Positions 44,427 through 57,249 of a DNA stretch of 64,000 nt are shown here, piece by piece. The notes beneath the pieces are model-generated. The model was not told the origin of the DNA, ran no database searches, and worked only from the letters and a program-made list of their open reading frames with translations. The translations under genes and the position numbers were made by a program. Position 1 is the stretch's first letter. Each line of letters starts with the position of its first letter. Source of the DNA: Epiperipatus broadwayi (lineage: Eukaryota > Onychophora > Udeonychophora > Euonychophora > Peripatidae); NCBI GenBank assembly GCA_028023455.1, contig JAQFVV010012423.1, positions 1,813,273-1,877,272 on the forward strand, written 5' to 3'.

Positions 44427-46570
44427 TGAAACGATCCTGAGGAGGTAGACTAAAGATATCTACACTACAGGGCGCAATCTAGGCATTTGAACTTAGAAAA
44501 ATTTATAAAGTAAGCAGATACGTAAGTCAAAAAAAAATTTTTTTTTTTTTTTTTAAATTTTGATTCCAGTCATTAGCCCAAGTCACTAGCTCAGGGAGTA
44601 GCAGAGATTTAATAATATAATATCTTATCTACTTATATTTTTTTTTAAAAAAGAATAAAATAAGCCACTGCCAGTAATTAACATACAAACATTTATTTAT
44701 GCACATATATATAAGATTGAAAATTGTTTAGTATCAGTTTACATTTTAATTTCTATTATATTATAAGTTTACATTTTAATTAAGTTCACACAGATGGAAT
44801 TATAAAAATTTGTTTTAATAATGTTGAGTATAGATCGGTTACATAGATTACAACGGTTAAAAACATTTCAAAATAAACATAAACAATCAAAATATAAAAT
44901 CATTGATACTGACAATTGCAGAGGGAAATTTATAAGTAACCCAATAGTATTCACCATAAGATACTTGCATTGTCACCAATAACTTAAAAGACATCTGAAT
45001 AAATACATTTTAGATACTCACCATAAGGTATCATTATTTATCGAATGTCTATTTATTTTGATCAAATATGAAAACCCAAAACATACTTAACCGATAACCA
45101 ATCCATGCAAACGTCTATAAACAACTTAAATTTAATGCATTTTTGTTTAGTGTCGAGTATGAATAGACTACATAGATTTGCATTTGAAAATAAACATTCT
45201 ATCCCTATTTAACCTTAGGCTAAAATTCGTAGTCAAACTGGCATCAATTCATCTGATATATCGATGTATTCAATGTAATACGGAATAGGGCAGCACCAAA
45301 AAGATTAAGAGAAGACATTGACTCTCATCAGATAGGAATATTACATCTACCTAACAAGAAGAACAATAAAAAAAAACTCCATAGAAAGGAACTGCATTCT
45401 CTGTCTTATAATTCCTTCCATAGGCAAATGGGTGAGTGCAGCGTATATATAAACGATTCTGCCAGTAGTGAATCTCCGACTACATCTACTAACTGCATCA
45501 ATATATCCAATCCATTGACCCAATTTAACAACGACACAAATAACCTAAGATTACCCTCCCCTAATATAACTTTACAAATCTATACAGCCATTCACACCCG
45601 ACTTAAGCTTAACATTTATATAATTAATTTAACAAAAAACAAAAATCATGATAAAACTTAAAGAAGAAAAAATAAATAAATAAATGGAAATGATTTTAAA
45701 TATATATAAAAAAAAAGAAATACATCAAATAACATTATTAATAAATTAAGTTGGTCAGATAGGATAATATTGCAATCATTTAAATCTGGAAAGTTTTAAT
45801 TTAATGTTCATTATTTATAAAGTTCTTACGGTTTAAAGCAGTTCATCTTTATCTGTTGCTTGCCATGAATGTGAATTCCTATGCCGTCCTAAGATTGGTA
45901 TTCTGTTGGCCGATTTATTTATCCATCCGGAGGTTTTTGCTTTAACTGGTCCTCAATGTAGAAAAACGATAGTTCATTTATCTTTCTTTCTTTGGCAAAA
46001 CTGAAGGGATTGAAGAGTGCGTCTTTTCAATCCCTTCTCCTTCACTTCCACACTAACACATCTGTCACATCTCTCAATAATAATTAAATTAATAATTTTC
46101 AAACTTGTCCTTTTATATTAATTTGAAGGATTGAATTTACATTACGTCATCGATGCGATGGTCTTTTCGCTGAGGTCCGATTCCATAGGGATTTCTTTTT
46201 ATTTGCTAAAAGTTTCTATTGTTTTCCTATCTGACTGATGTTTTTACATTTAAATGCCCAAGGCTGGTTTACATTTAACTAATTAAAACAATCATTTCCA
46301 TTTCTGATTAATTAATGTGTTTTCCAAGATTAAAGATATATTTTTATCTCTAAATCTTTTTAGGTTTTTGTTTTTAAAATATCTTTCTATTTTTAATAAA
46401 GTTTTATTTTAATAATTTTTTTTTTTTCTGTGCGATTTATATATACGAGTTTAAGATGATATTTAATTTCAATTTTTAATTCTTAAAAAAAATTTTTAAA
46501 TGCGAACTTTTTATTTTTCTTTCATGATTAATAATAAAAAACAATGTAACGTACGTATGTGCCCATTACA
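44427..46570 (-). repeat. 5' LTR of the LARD-like element
   Basis: Begins TGAAACGATCC and ends CCCATTACA in plus-strand terms, collinear with 41470-43706. It lacks the TTAACATT duplication. The CpG-rich patch has become GGGTGAGTGCAGCG (about 45429-45442). A 77-codon plus-strand frame (45428-45661) depends on these changes and is not conserved in the other LTR, so it is not called a gene. Confidence 0.8.
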
Positions 46571-46574
46571 ATAC

Positions 46575-48150
46575 ATATAAAATAATTAATAAGTTTTATT
46601 AAAAAAAGTTTTAATAAATAAAATAGACAATAGGAAAGGAATTTTGTAATTTAAATTTTGGTATGTTACTGATCAGTTGTATTAAAGATAAGTACTCCAG
46701 ATTAGAAACTAATTAATACAGCTAGATTAAAAGTGCTGATTTATAAAAGTAGACAATAGCTGAAAATCAATTGGTTTCTGCAACATTCCTTATCAAGAAT
46801 AAAAAGGGAACAAAAAATAGCTATGCAGCACTTGCAATGGGGAACTTATTGATTGCACATGAAAGTCAAGAGTGTGTAAATTTAGCAATGGAAAAAAACC
46901 AATGAACTCCACCACTGAAAGTGAAAAAGTGGACCTAGGAACTTTGCAGGCCACACTGGTCTATATTATGTTTTTTCGTATGCCTTCGTGGCCACCAATT
47001 GTAAGTTAAAGATAACTGTATTCTAGTTTATATATGTCATATTAACTATCCGACTAATAATTCTAATTAAACTATTTTGTCTAATCATTTTGGTTTCTGC
47101 TTGTCTATTTTATATGATTGTTGAGCCGAATGAGTGGCTGTACACAGCTTACAGTAATTCTGCTATTATCATTTAAATATGATCTGATGAATCTTGATTT
47201 GGTCTATCCTTTGAAAATGATGTTTAGAATGATTAGTTAATAATTAAGTATGGGGCAAATCTTTTATAGATGTGATATTTTCAAGTTTAGTTTTTTTAAT
47301 TTTAAGTATCTAAGATCATGAGGGATTTTGGTTGAATCAATGTTATTTGCCAATATTAGTTATGCTCTTTTCCAGAACATATCCTACAATGAATTATGGA
47401 TGAAGTGACTTGCATTTATGGTGGTGGGTAATCTCTACATTTAGATTGCTCATGTACACTAGCTTGAGTCCTGATGTAGTCTTTTATTGAGCATTGGTTC
47501 AGAAGATCCCTTTGTAAACATCATGTCAGTTGTAATAAGGAATTTTTATGCATATCTCTTGTATAGATACATTAATAGTTATTTAAAATGGGATTTAGTT
47601 AGTTAAACATTAATTGTAAAAGATTTGGAGTGAGGGTTAGGAAGTTAGTAGAATAGGAATTTAAATTAGAACCAAATAGATTCATTGGATCATATATTTA
47701 ATGAGAATTAATAAAATATTTTATTATGCTTCCATTCATACATTTGAATTTTAATTGGTTAGTGACGTAAGAAATAAGTTTTATTATTTTCATAGTGTTA
47801 CCTTTCTATCATCAATGTTTTGTCCATTTTTTTAAGACAGTAATAAAGAGATATTTATCTCATATGGATATTCATATACTGTAATAACTATTTTTATTGC
47901 TGTGAATATGATCGTTAAACAAATAAATTACTATGAGTTTACTTGAAATGATTTAAAATATTATTCATTTCTTCTCTTGTTCCATATATGACCTGGTGGC
48001 ACCCTGTAGCAGTCATATTGCAATCATGCATGTCAATTTATGCCATGTCAATATTAAAGCATAGATTTTTATGAGTAATGTTCTAAACTTACATTTTGGG
48101 TTTTATGTTGGCTTGTTATTAATGGCAATAATATACTGCCATTTTGGCAG
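46575..48150. other. AT-rich DNA, no feature called
   Basis: A somewhat GC-richer patch near 46820-47000 (CCACACTGGTCTATATTATG and CTTCGTGGCCACCAATTG) has no frame or splice context that I trust. Confidence 0.4.
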
Positions 48151-48152
48151 GA

Positions 48153-48290
48153 TTGCAAAAGCAACATTTTAAAATTGTCATGGGAGACTTTAATGCTATA
48201 ATAAGTAAACAAGTGAAAGTTGAAAGTGCTGTAGGCAAATTTAATTATGGTGATAGAAATGAGAGAGGACATAGATTTGTGGAGTTTTAA
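48153..48290 (+). pseudogene. LINE endonuclease fragment
   Basis: One continuous frame of 45 codons ending in TAA contains FKIVMGDFNAI, then GKFNYGDRNERGHRFVEF. GDFNA is the catalytic aspartate/asparagine motif of the AP-type (exonuclease-endonuclease-phosphatase) domain of LINEs, and the G-x-x-G-x-RNERG segment follows it in the same family. No RT domain follows; the sequence turns into the unclassified repeat at about 48425. It appears to belong to the same LINE style as the relic at 4.8-8.7 kb, but is better preserved here. Confidence 0.85.
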
Positions 48291-48424
48291 AAAGAAGAAA
48301 AAAATTTACATTATACTAAAATATAAAACTATCCAAATTAATAAATTAGTCTTGATTTCATGTCAGGCATGTGAATGAACTATTTTAGCCAAGATACAGA
48401 AAATAGATAAATAGTGTACTATTA

Positions 48425-50010
48425 TTGTGGTACAATGTTTATTGACAATCAGAGAAAGAATAGGAGATTGTTGAAAGAAAAAAATATGTATAGAATAATA
48501 AAAAAATGAATGTAATTACCATTAAATCTTGTATTTTATTGATAATTATAAATCTATTCTTTTGAACACTTTGAGAAAAATATATATATATGTGTAATTA
48601 AAAGATATAGATTAAAACTCAATCTAATTGATGTCTTATCTATCAAGACGGATCTTTTTAATTAAAGATCGCCAATAGGAATGTCGGATCATAATAAGGG
48701 TAATTAGAAGAGAAATTTAATTTTAATTTTGTAAAGAAAAAAGTATATAAATAAGTTTTTGTTTTTTTATCAATGTATTTTTTTATTTATAAAGATTACA
48801 TTTCTATTCTGCTATTAAGAGTATTTTATTTTGCAGGTAGAAATGCGTACTACATATATAACAGACAAAAATATGTTTTGTGTTGTAATTTATTTTTAAA
48901 AAAAATTAAAGTAAAATATATAGTAAATAATAACTGTATTGAGTGAATACTCACCAAAATAAAGAAAAAAAAGGTGTGAAGAAGTGCATGCATAGGATAT
49001 GGCATGAGATAAAAATTTATCCTCAGACTTTTGAGATAATGTGTGTTTTTTATAGGAGATAAAAATCCATAGAAAATCTCAAACCAAATGCAGAGTGAAG
49101 CCACATTACAAAAATTTCAGTGTCATGATACCTGAAATCAAAATGATTTACCATGTGGAAGCTCCTATGTATATCAAAGAAATGACCCAGGTGTGTGACT
49201 AGGTCCCATATTCTTCTATTGATGTCATCTTCTGAACCCTACAGCTGAAACGATGCTTTGAGCCAAGCTGCCACACCTATATCACACTGGATATCCAAAC
49301 AATGTATAGCTGAACTAATTCCTGAAATAAATCATGGGTAAAATAATGATGAAGATGCAACTTTAAATTCATAGGCATATTGTGCTGAGATCTAAGCATT
49401 ATTTAAAAGCTTTCATTTTATTTTATTCTTCATTCTTGATAAAATAGAACAAATCTAAAATGAACTAAATAGAACTTGATAATGAACTTTATTTATTATT
49501 TCCAAATAATACAAATAAATAGTGGAATATTCTGTATATGTGTCATTCATACTAATTCATGATAGTAATTGCATGTTATATATGTGTATGTTAATATATA
49601 AGAAGAATGAGTTGAGATAAATAGATTACAATTTTATTAATTTGTTGTTTATTTTATTAAATGTTTGTTTAAAAAATAGAATTTAGCAATAATCATAATT
49701 CTTTATTTATTTATAGGAATGAATGTCAATACACTTAAATAGTTTATGATTTCTAGATAGGGAAAGGATCTCCAAAAGAAATTAAGTACAAATAAGAAAC
49801 TAAATGATATTACCTAATACTGAGACAGTGTGTTTTAGCGAAGTGATTCACTGATGCTCACATCTGAAAAATTAAACCTGTCTCAGATTTAGAAGTGATA
49901 CTAGACCCAATAATAATAAATTTTACTTTTCTGGAACATATATTACCACTTGGGATTTGGATGACCAGGAAAGATAATCATGGCTTCTGAGTAATTCATT
50001 AACTTGTTAT
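48425..50010 (+). repeat. Unclassified 1.6-kb repeat, copy A
   Basis: Direct copy of 62286-63880. Shared landmarks are GGTACAATGT, AATGTAATTACCATT, GATCATAATA..GGGTAATTAG, CACCAAAATAAAGAAA, TATATCACACT, AACTAATTCCT and GATACTAGACCCAATAATAA. No readable protein. Terminal repeats were not identified. A nested or truncated LTR or LINE tail is possible. Confidence 0.75.
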
Positions 50011-50088
50011 TTGTATGAGATTGCAGTTTGGTATTCTAAAATTATTAACCATATACATGTGACTATATGTGAATAGTTTAATATATAT

Positions 50089-52660
50089 TGTACTGGTCAC
50101 TTCTTCACTTTTTTTGATCGCCGAGGGCACCACTAGGTCATTAACAAGCTAGAAAATTTAATTTACGGTGATCAAGAGGAATCAGGGAGAGAAAGAGATT
50201 TTTATAATTGTTTAAACAATTGAGAAAAGAACACAAAGACAAACATCAGCCAAAATAATTTTAAAGTTTATTAAATTCAAAAATAAAATAAATCCCAGGC
50301 ATAAAAAATATAAAAATTTGGTCTAGATTCTTCTAGCATATTTATCAGAGAGTGTACAAAAGTATTGAAAACATTAAACACCCTGGCAGATAAGTTCATT
50401 TTCTCACCTATGATTTAAAAAGAGAGATTTATAGTATTTTCCTGCCAGGAGTTTATAAAAATCAATTACAGTTTCCCTATTTAAAGATTTCAAATCAAAA
50501 GAAGTCTTGTAGAGAGTACAACAAAACAGTACAGGTGAGCTTTCCTTGGCCCAGAATAAAGCATTGGAATCAAGAATGTCACATGTCTGCAGAACATCTC
50601 ATTATTAACCATCTTCAAAATAATTCAAGGTTGATCCCAATACAAGAAAGGAAAATATAACAAGAAAAGATTATGATTTTACGTAATCTTAGAGAGAAGA
50701 AAATAAAATCTCCAATCTAGGAAAAGCAGACTACTATACTCAATAAACTGTCGACCAAAAAATTTGCAGTTTGCAGGAAATGCAAACTGAACTTATTTAA
50801 ATTAATTACTGTATAATAAAGAGGGACACATGAGTTAAAAGAAAATTATTAATATCTGCCCAAGTATTTATCAAATTTAGTAATATAAAAAGAGAAAAGA
50901 ATACAAAGCATATCAAATATCAACTTGCAATACATTCTCAGATAAATAAATTAAAAATATGAAATCTTAAAACTAAGATCCTAATACATACTTTAACCAA
51001 TAAGTAAATACAGAAAATAGTTAAAATATTGAAGGAATATTCAAAACTTCTAATAAATACTGGATTAAGCTGAGACTTTAACAGAGATTTAAACCCTGGT
51101 AAGAATATGAAAACATTTTCCCTCAAGGCATAAGATTAGGTCCAGATGATGTCTTTTAGCAGTGCACACAGTTTATTTAACTTTAAAGTTCCAGTGAAGA
51201 TTTTGGTTTCCATTAGATGTTCGGGAATTTAAAGGCAAGCACTGGATCAGATCTTGTTTAAGCTTTTACAACATGATCTTTGAAAGAACAACTTGGAATC
51301 TGGGGTCCATCTTTAGGTTGATTTAGCACTGCATGTTGTAGATAAGATTCTGCATAACATGCAGTTTTGGCATTTTGCAGAGATTCTATTTAGCAAATGG
51401 AAGTCAGTAATATAATTTCAGCAGAATTTCTTAATAGAAGACAGCAAAAGGTAATATTCTCAATGGCCATATTCAGATTTGGACAGCAATCTTGGAAATT
51501 TATGGCAGCATGACAATTTGAATAGGTATCACTATTAGCATATTAAAAGCTGAGTCAATACTCAACAAGCAGAATAAAAAATAATCAAAAAATAATTAGT
51601 CCAAAATCCCAGGGCTATTTATGTGCATTCTTATCTCCCATATCATCTTTAATTAGCTATTTCTGACCAGGGCAAATTTCTATCTTGCTTAATTTTAATT
51701 AAAAATCTAACCAGGGTTTATAACTTGTATGAAATTAAATTAAAAAAAACTTTATGCAAAATTAAGTCTCAGCTTTCTTTTTACAAATAAATTAAAAATA
51801 GATTACAATAAAAAAAATTAATAGACCCAGGAATGCAATCATAACTTTCAAAATTAAAATGCCTTTTTTAAAAAAAATAAAACTTTTTTTAAAATTATAA
51901 TGTTTTTAAAAATAAATAAAAAAAAGTGTTAAAAGAAACTTATTTTTAAACTAAAAGTAAAATTAGAGAATTTTAAAATATAGCTGCATATGTGTGCTGT
52001 AACATATAAAACTTTCAAATAGTTTTCTTTTAAAAACTTTATAAAAATATAAAGTGTTTTAATTGGCAATGAAACTTTAGGAAGTGGATAAAGCATTCAG
52101 TTCAATATATATATTATGACCCTATAGACTGGTGAAACACTGTAGAAACTGATTCAATGACAGCCCAAAGTGAGACTAAGAAAATAAGGAGAATCCCATA
52201 ATCTCAGATATACAATAGGAATCAATGCATCCAAGAAGAAAGAGTTGTGAATTAATAAAAATAATTTTTTTTTAATTGATTTCCCCCCTTGTTCTTAATG
52301 TATATATAAATAAATAAGAAGAGATAAATACTGATTATTCTATCAAGCTAAGGGAATTGTTTAACTGTTAATAAATAAACAGGGATAGATAAAAGCAAAG
52401 GACAGATTGGGATATAGATATAATCAGATAAATGGCATGATTAAACTATCAAAGTGCAAATAAAACAATAGAGACGGAAATAGATGAACATTTTATTAAT
52501 TAAAAATAAAGCAAAATATGTTATTGCTAGTTATTAGAAATAAAACAAATATTATTGCTAGTTATAAGAAAAACACCACATTATTAATTGTTAAAAATAA
52601 AATAAAACTTATTAGTCATTGGAAATATAAAGAAAATAAATAGTATTATATATATATATA
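50089..52660. other. Probable LTR-derived or other element, unclassified
   Basis: The left edge TGTACTGGTCACTTCTTCAC, with AGGGCACCACTAGG 45 bp inside, resembles in position the LARD-like LTR start (TGTAATGATCC and AGGGCGCCATCTAGG). No matching CA end, second copy or target duplication was found. The last part has repeats of TTATTGCTAGTTAT (about 52519-52565). No coding trace. Confidence 0.3.
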
Positions 52661-53710
52661 TTATACGAGGTTTGATCTGCAGAGATCTTACTTACACTGC
52701 AAACGGTTTAGCTGGTTTCTATCATTTATAATCTTATTTAATTATAAATATTATGTGAATGAACCGGTTCCTTAGGCAGAGAAGAACATACTTGGAGAGT
52801 ACGTATATCCAAATGATAGCTATAAAATATATAACTAGTATTACATTTCCAGGACATAACTTCTTCTCAACTATTGAATTCAACACCACGTTCAAAGCAC
52901 TTTTTTGTTTTGTATACATGGGCGCCAGTTATTTATCCAGAGAATAAATAATGCACTTTGAACAATGGCCACTAATTCAACACCCAAGATACACCCATGA
53001 CTAGCTCATCTGCTTTTAGTCAATAACAAAATATTGTTTAACTTAAATAGTGGTAAAAGAATTGATCGACAAATAAAGTTTAAATTTTAAAGATAGAATT
53101 TATTTTAATTAACATTGAGTAACTACTTTTAATATTTTATAAATCTAATATACTAATATAACACATGCACATATATAATTCACACACTATAACATCTTAA
53201 GAGAGAGAGCATGAAATAATTTTGAAATTTAAATACAATGAAATTAATATACCAGCACATGAATACACACAACATTTTAAACACACATATTAATAGTTCA
53301 TCTATGGGTGCTATAGAGTTCTTAAACTACACTCTTGAGGCTTTACGAATGCAATGGCTACTTTATAAATGAATATAAGAAAATGTTTTACCTAGGATTT
53401 TGAATGTGGATACTTCTTGCTGTTTGCTGCTTTCTAATGAAGTATTTCTAACCAGTTAGATTTGAAGTTCCTTGTGATTTTATGCTGATTATTCTTAGGC
53501 ATTTTTTGAAGACAATTATATTTTGAGCGGCTTTAGGTTGTTACACAGACATCACTTTGATCAGATAGGTTTGCCTGTTTTCATCGGACTTATGTTTTCA
53601 GAGATTTTAACACTGCATTATTGTCTCTGGATGTATAGTAATCTGATATAATTCTCTTAAATGCAACTTTAATGTGACTCAAACTCGACTGACTGTCCGA
53701 TAAAAATTGG

Positions 53711-53719
53711 CTATTTATA
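53711..53719 (-). promoter_or_regulatory. TATA box, 3' LTR
   Basis: TATAAATAG on the minus strand, conserved with 59990-59998 in the sister LTR. Confidence 0.45.
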
Positions 53720-55117
53720 CGTGAAGGGTGTTGTTGAAGTTCTTTTCATTAGTAGCTAATCCTTTGGAGATAAACTTTTTAATCCTGTTGTCAAAATTCC
53801 TTTGATAATCCTTTAACAACATGTTTTTGAAGATCATTTAATTAGTAGCCATGCAAACATGTTGTTTTTATATCTTTAATTAGTAGCCATCACTGTGTTT
53901 TTTAAATATATTTTTTCCTTTATTTCATTTTAATATTTATTTTCATGTGTTTTTTTTCAATATGATTTTAACAGGCACATATACACGCATTTATCATTTA
54001 CGTGCATGTATATTTTAGTCTAAATTCAACACTTGTTTTAAGATTACTCTTTTTTTTTTTACTTAAATAAAAAGAGATTTATATTTTCAAACTTTACATT
54101 ACATTTTAACTGATAATAATAAGAAAAAACTCTTTTAACTTCTTTTAGGAAACCTTTAGTTTGTTTCTAGAGCAACCCCCCCCCCTTTTAATTAATTAAT
54201 TGTAACTTTTATTTGAAGAACTCTTAACTACTTCAGCTTCAAGCCGCCATATTGAACTTTTTAAAATACTGGCATGAGACACAATTTTCATAATAACTTC
54301 AGTTTTAATTATGTTAGAGCAAAAACGATTACATTGCTAGAAACTAGAAAAATTAAGGAAAACAATAAGCATAAAATAAATAGTGATAACTATATAAAAA
54401 ATAAGGTAAAAAAGAAATTTTCACATCCGAAATAATTATTATTTTATTGTTTGTTCATAATTTGGAAATTAACATTAACTAAAATTCAAAATACATCTTC
54501 AGTGATAATTTCTTTCTATTCCTTACAAAATTATCTTTCTAAACATGTATAATATGTCTTACCTGAGATAATCCACAGCTTCACAATCTCCAAAAGAAGT
54601 TGGATATGACTTCTTCATTTTTATCTTGTACCCCAAATGTTCTAAATGTCAAAGGCGTCTATAAAGAAAAAGATTCATCCTAATAAAAGATACAAAAGAA
54701 ATTATCATAGCAATTGGCTTCTTGTCTGTCTAAAACTAGAAATTGTAGACTACTTTCTATACCACTGATAAAATGAGTTTCATCTCTTCATTTTATATTT
54801 TTTTGTGTACAATAATGTTTATATTCTTTGTGGTCACCAGTGTTTATATTCTTTATGCACTGCACAAGTGATGTTTATATTCTTTATATACAGAAGTGAT
54901 GCTATCTTTTTATATTTATTGTACCACAGATATAATTTATTTGCATATAGTCTATAGATTTGAAAATAATGTTATGAAACATATAGCAAAAGCAAAGCAT
55001 GATCAAGCATAAACAAGTTTCAGAATTGGATTATATGTTTGTGTATACAAAGTTTGTATATATTTGATTATTAGTTTTATAACCCATTGCTTGTAAAACA
55101 TATTATATAAACATAAT

Positions 55118-55155
55118 TAATGATTTTCAAAAAGTATACTTTTTGAAAATCATTA
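55118..55155. repeat. Perfect 38-bp palindrome
   Basis: Reverse-complement symmetric around GTATAC. The arm is TAATGATTTTCAAAAAGTA. It lies inside the TTAA-flanked element. Confidence 0.9.
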
Positions 55156-55179
55156 TTTTTATAAAAATAAGAGGATTAT

Positions 55180-55500
55180 TGTAGATAGAACTTTAGATAA
55201 TCATGATATGAATTATATACTAATAAGTTAATTACGATATGAATTCTATACGAGTAAATATATAATTACAAACTAAATCATACTAATTTTTCGATAAGTA
55301 TGAATTCTATGTGAGCATAAATAAATGTATTACAAACTATCTTTAGAAAATTATGATAAATATGAATTCTATAGAGCATATACGAACACAAATATATAAT
55401 TACACACACACCAATATTTCGATAAATATGAATTGTATATGAGCATAAATAAATAAATATATAACTACAAATTAGCACACACTAATTACAAACTAAAATT
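55180..55500. repeat. Tandem array, unit about 60-90 bp
   Basis: About four to five variable copies of a unit with GATAAGTATGAATTCTAT, GAGCATAAATAAAT and AATTACAAACTA. Confidence 0.75.
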
Positions 55501-55966
55501 AATAAAAAATATATTTTTTCCAAAAATTTAAAAAAAAATTAAAAAATTTTACTTACGAATAATTACGTTGATATATAGGCCTTACCGGAGAAAATTTCAC
55601 ATCCAGCCCGTAAAGCATTTTGTCTTTTATCGTTTCGTGATAAGTACAAAAATTATCAAAAAAACAAAAAAAATAAATACTGTGGTTGATTAAAAAATTC
55701 GCCAAAAATCTAAATTTCAACCGATTTTTTTGAAATAAAGATCGTTTGAAAGCTTACAGCTAAAAATGGCCATATTTTCTTTGACGTCATGATTATACTT
55801 TTTACGTCAGCAAAGAAAGAAAATAACATGTCATCAAATGATTACCCAAGTGCGCAAATTACGCCGACAAACCGGAAGTAGTTAAACTTTTAATAATAAT
55901 TTTTTTTAATGAAAGATTTATTTTTATTTTATAATTTTTAGCTAAAAATTATTACGCCCTCCGTTT

Positions 55967-57245
55967 GAGAGTAAAATGCGTCATTTTTGACCATTTTATC
56001 TCTGATAACTTTAATTCTTAAATCTAAAATTATTTATTATTTTCTAAGTTTGCCTTTTAATATCTTTTACTTTACATACTAAGTGCAATCTTCAATTATA
56101 CTTTACTCCTTTCTATACTGGCAACATTGCTTACAATGGTCTAGTCCTGGATAGTGACTATGAGGACAAACTAAATTTGTGGCACAGGGATATTTGGAGA
56201 TTAGGCAGATGAAGATTTGCTGGCTTATACCATCTTACACATATGAAAACTGAAGCTTCAGGTGCCAATTCTTTTTACTGGACTTTGACTACAAAAAGGT
56301 CGCTACAAATGGCAGGATTCATCAACTGTCCATTTTTCGATTTATGCTTTGGAAATGAGGTATGAGATATGGGGATTCTCCCCTGAAAAAGTGACTTGTG
56401 GCTTATGCTGGTTGTTCCCAGTGTGCATTTTAAAAGAAGAATGATCCCTGAAAAGTTCATTACAGGTGCTAAATTTTATCTACTTAACAGCTTTAACTTA
56501 TCCTTATCTAAAACTTATTTCAATACTACCCCCATTCTCTTAATTTCAAATCCTTATATATTCCTAATATAACTTAGATTTTATTGGACTCGATTACTTT
56601 AAACCATTTATTTATTTCCTTTTACTTGTGTATATTCAAAACTATTTTATTTTATTATGATTTATTCTTTATTATTTTACTACGGATATTTTATTTATTT
56701 ATTTAACTTGATTACCTTAATTAAACCATTTATTTAACTTCCTTTTATTACCATGCATGTCTTCAGAAATAACTATTTTTATTTTATTATGCTACTTTTA
56801 TTTTCTACAGATGTATTATATTTATTTGTTTAACTTGCTTCTATTCTGCATATTTCTGTTATCTTATTATTCCTTTATTTAATTCTGCAAACATTACTTT
56901 TAAATCATTACTTGACCCATTTATTAAACTTGATTTTATTGATTTTTTTTTTTTTTGAACTGTTTATTTACGAGCATTTCTTCTTAATTAATATGTGCGT
57001 GGAGAGAAAAAAAATCTTTTATTTTACGAAGCCTCTGTTATTATTTTATGAAACAATTTATTATTTTAAATAGCGAAATTCTGATTCAGGCTTATCACCT
57101 ATGTCAAAATTTTTTTTACTCATAGTTCGTTTCTGGTTTTTATTGTTTCCATTTATTTTAATATTCCGCCTGATTAACTGACAATTATGCTCAATCAGGT
57201 GGCTCTTATCTACGTATATTTTGATCATTATACCGATCTATTTTT
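55967..57245 (-). other. Internal region without recognisable pol
   Basis: Lies between the polypurine-like tract and gag. A 61-codon minus-strand frame at 56275-56460 and mixed-composition sequence at 56130-56470 could be retroelement remains, but no protease, RT or integrase motif was found. The rest is AT-rich. Confidence 0.45.
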
Positions 57246-57249
57246 CTAT

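Larger units (their letters stand above)
41470..46570 (-). mobile_element. Non-autonomous LTR retrotransposon with very long LTRs
   Basis: Two direct copies of about 2.2 kb (41470-43706 and 44427-46570) flank only 720 bp. The outer ends are TGTAATG and CATTACA, with ATAC at 41466-41469 and 46571-46574 as a likely 4-bp duplication. Next to the right copy a primer-binding site reads on the minus strand, so the right copy is the 5' LTR. No gag or pol can be read in the short internal part. The architecture (long LTRs, noncoding inside) matches what is called a LARD. It would depend on a partner element for proteins; which one is unknown. Confidence 0.8.
54228..55881. mobile_element. TTAA-flanked non-autonomous transposon
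   Basis: A 1654-bp insertion is present in one LTR and absent from the other. TTAA stands at 54224-54227 and 55882-55885. The sister LTR has a single TTAA at 60494-60497 in the same context (AACTC-TTAA-ACTTTTAATAA). The ends CTACTTCAGCTTC and GAAGTAG give short imperfect terminal repeats (CTACTTC shared). TTAA duplication is the piggyBac hallmark; no transposase is left. Inside are a 38-bp palindrome and a tandem array. Confidence 0.85.
52664..55950 (-). repeat. 3' LTR with nested insertion
   Basis: Shares GCAGAGATCTTACTTACACT, ACTTGCTGTT-type and TGTTTCTAGAGCAACCCC landmarks with the right LTR, in the same order. The copy is interrupted at 54228-55881. Its terminus near 52664 lacks the TGTTGGGAATAG start seen at 58899. 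Confidence 0.75.

Noticed and set aside
45428-45661. 77-codon plus-strand frame in the 5' LTR
   Set aside because: Its start codon exists only through a C-to-T change absent from the sister LTR; it is antisense to the element.
52759-52947. Overlapping frames on both strands in the 3' LTR, with a partial match in the 5' LTR
   Set aside because: Conserved only because the LTRs are copies; no start, motif or codon bias supports a protein.
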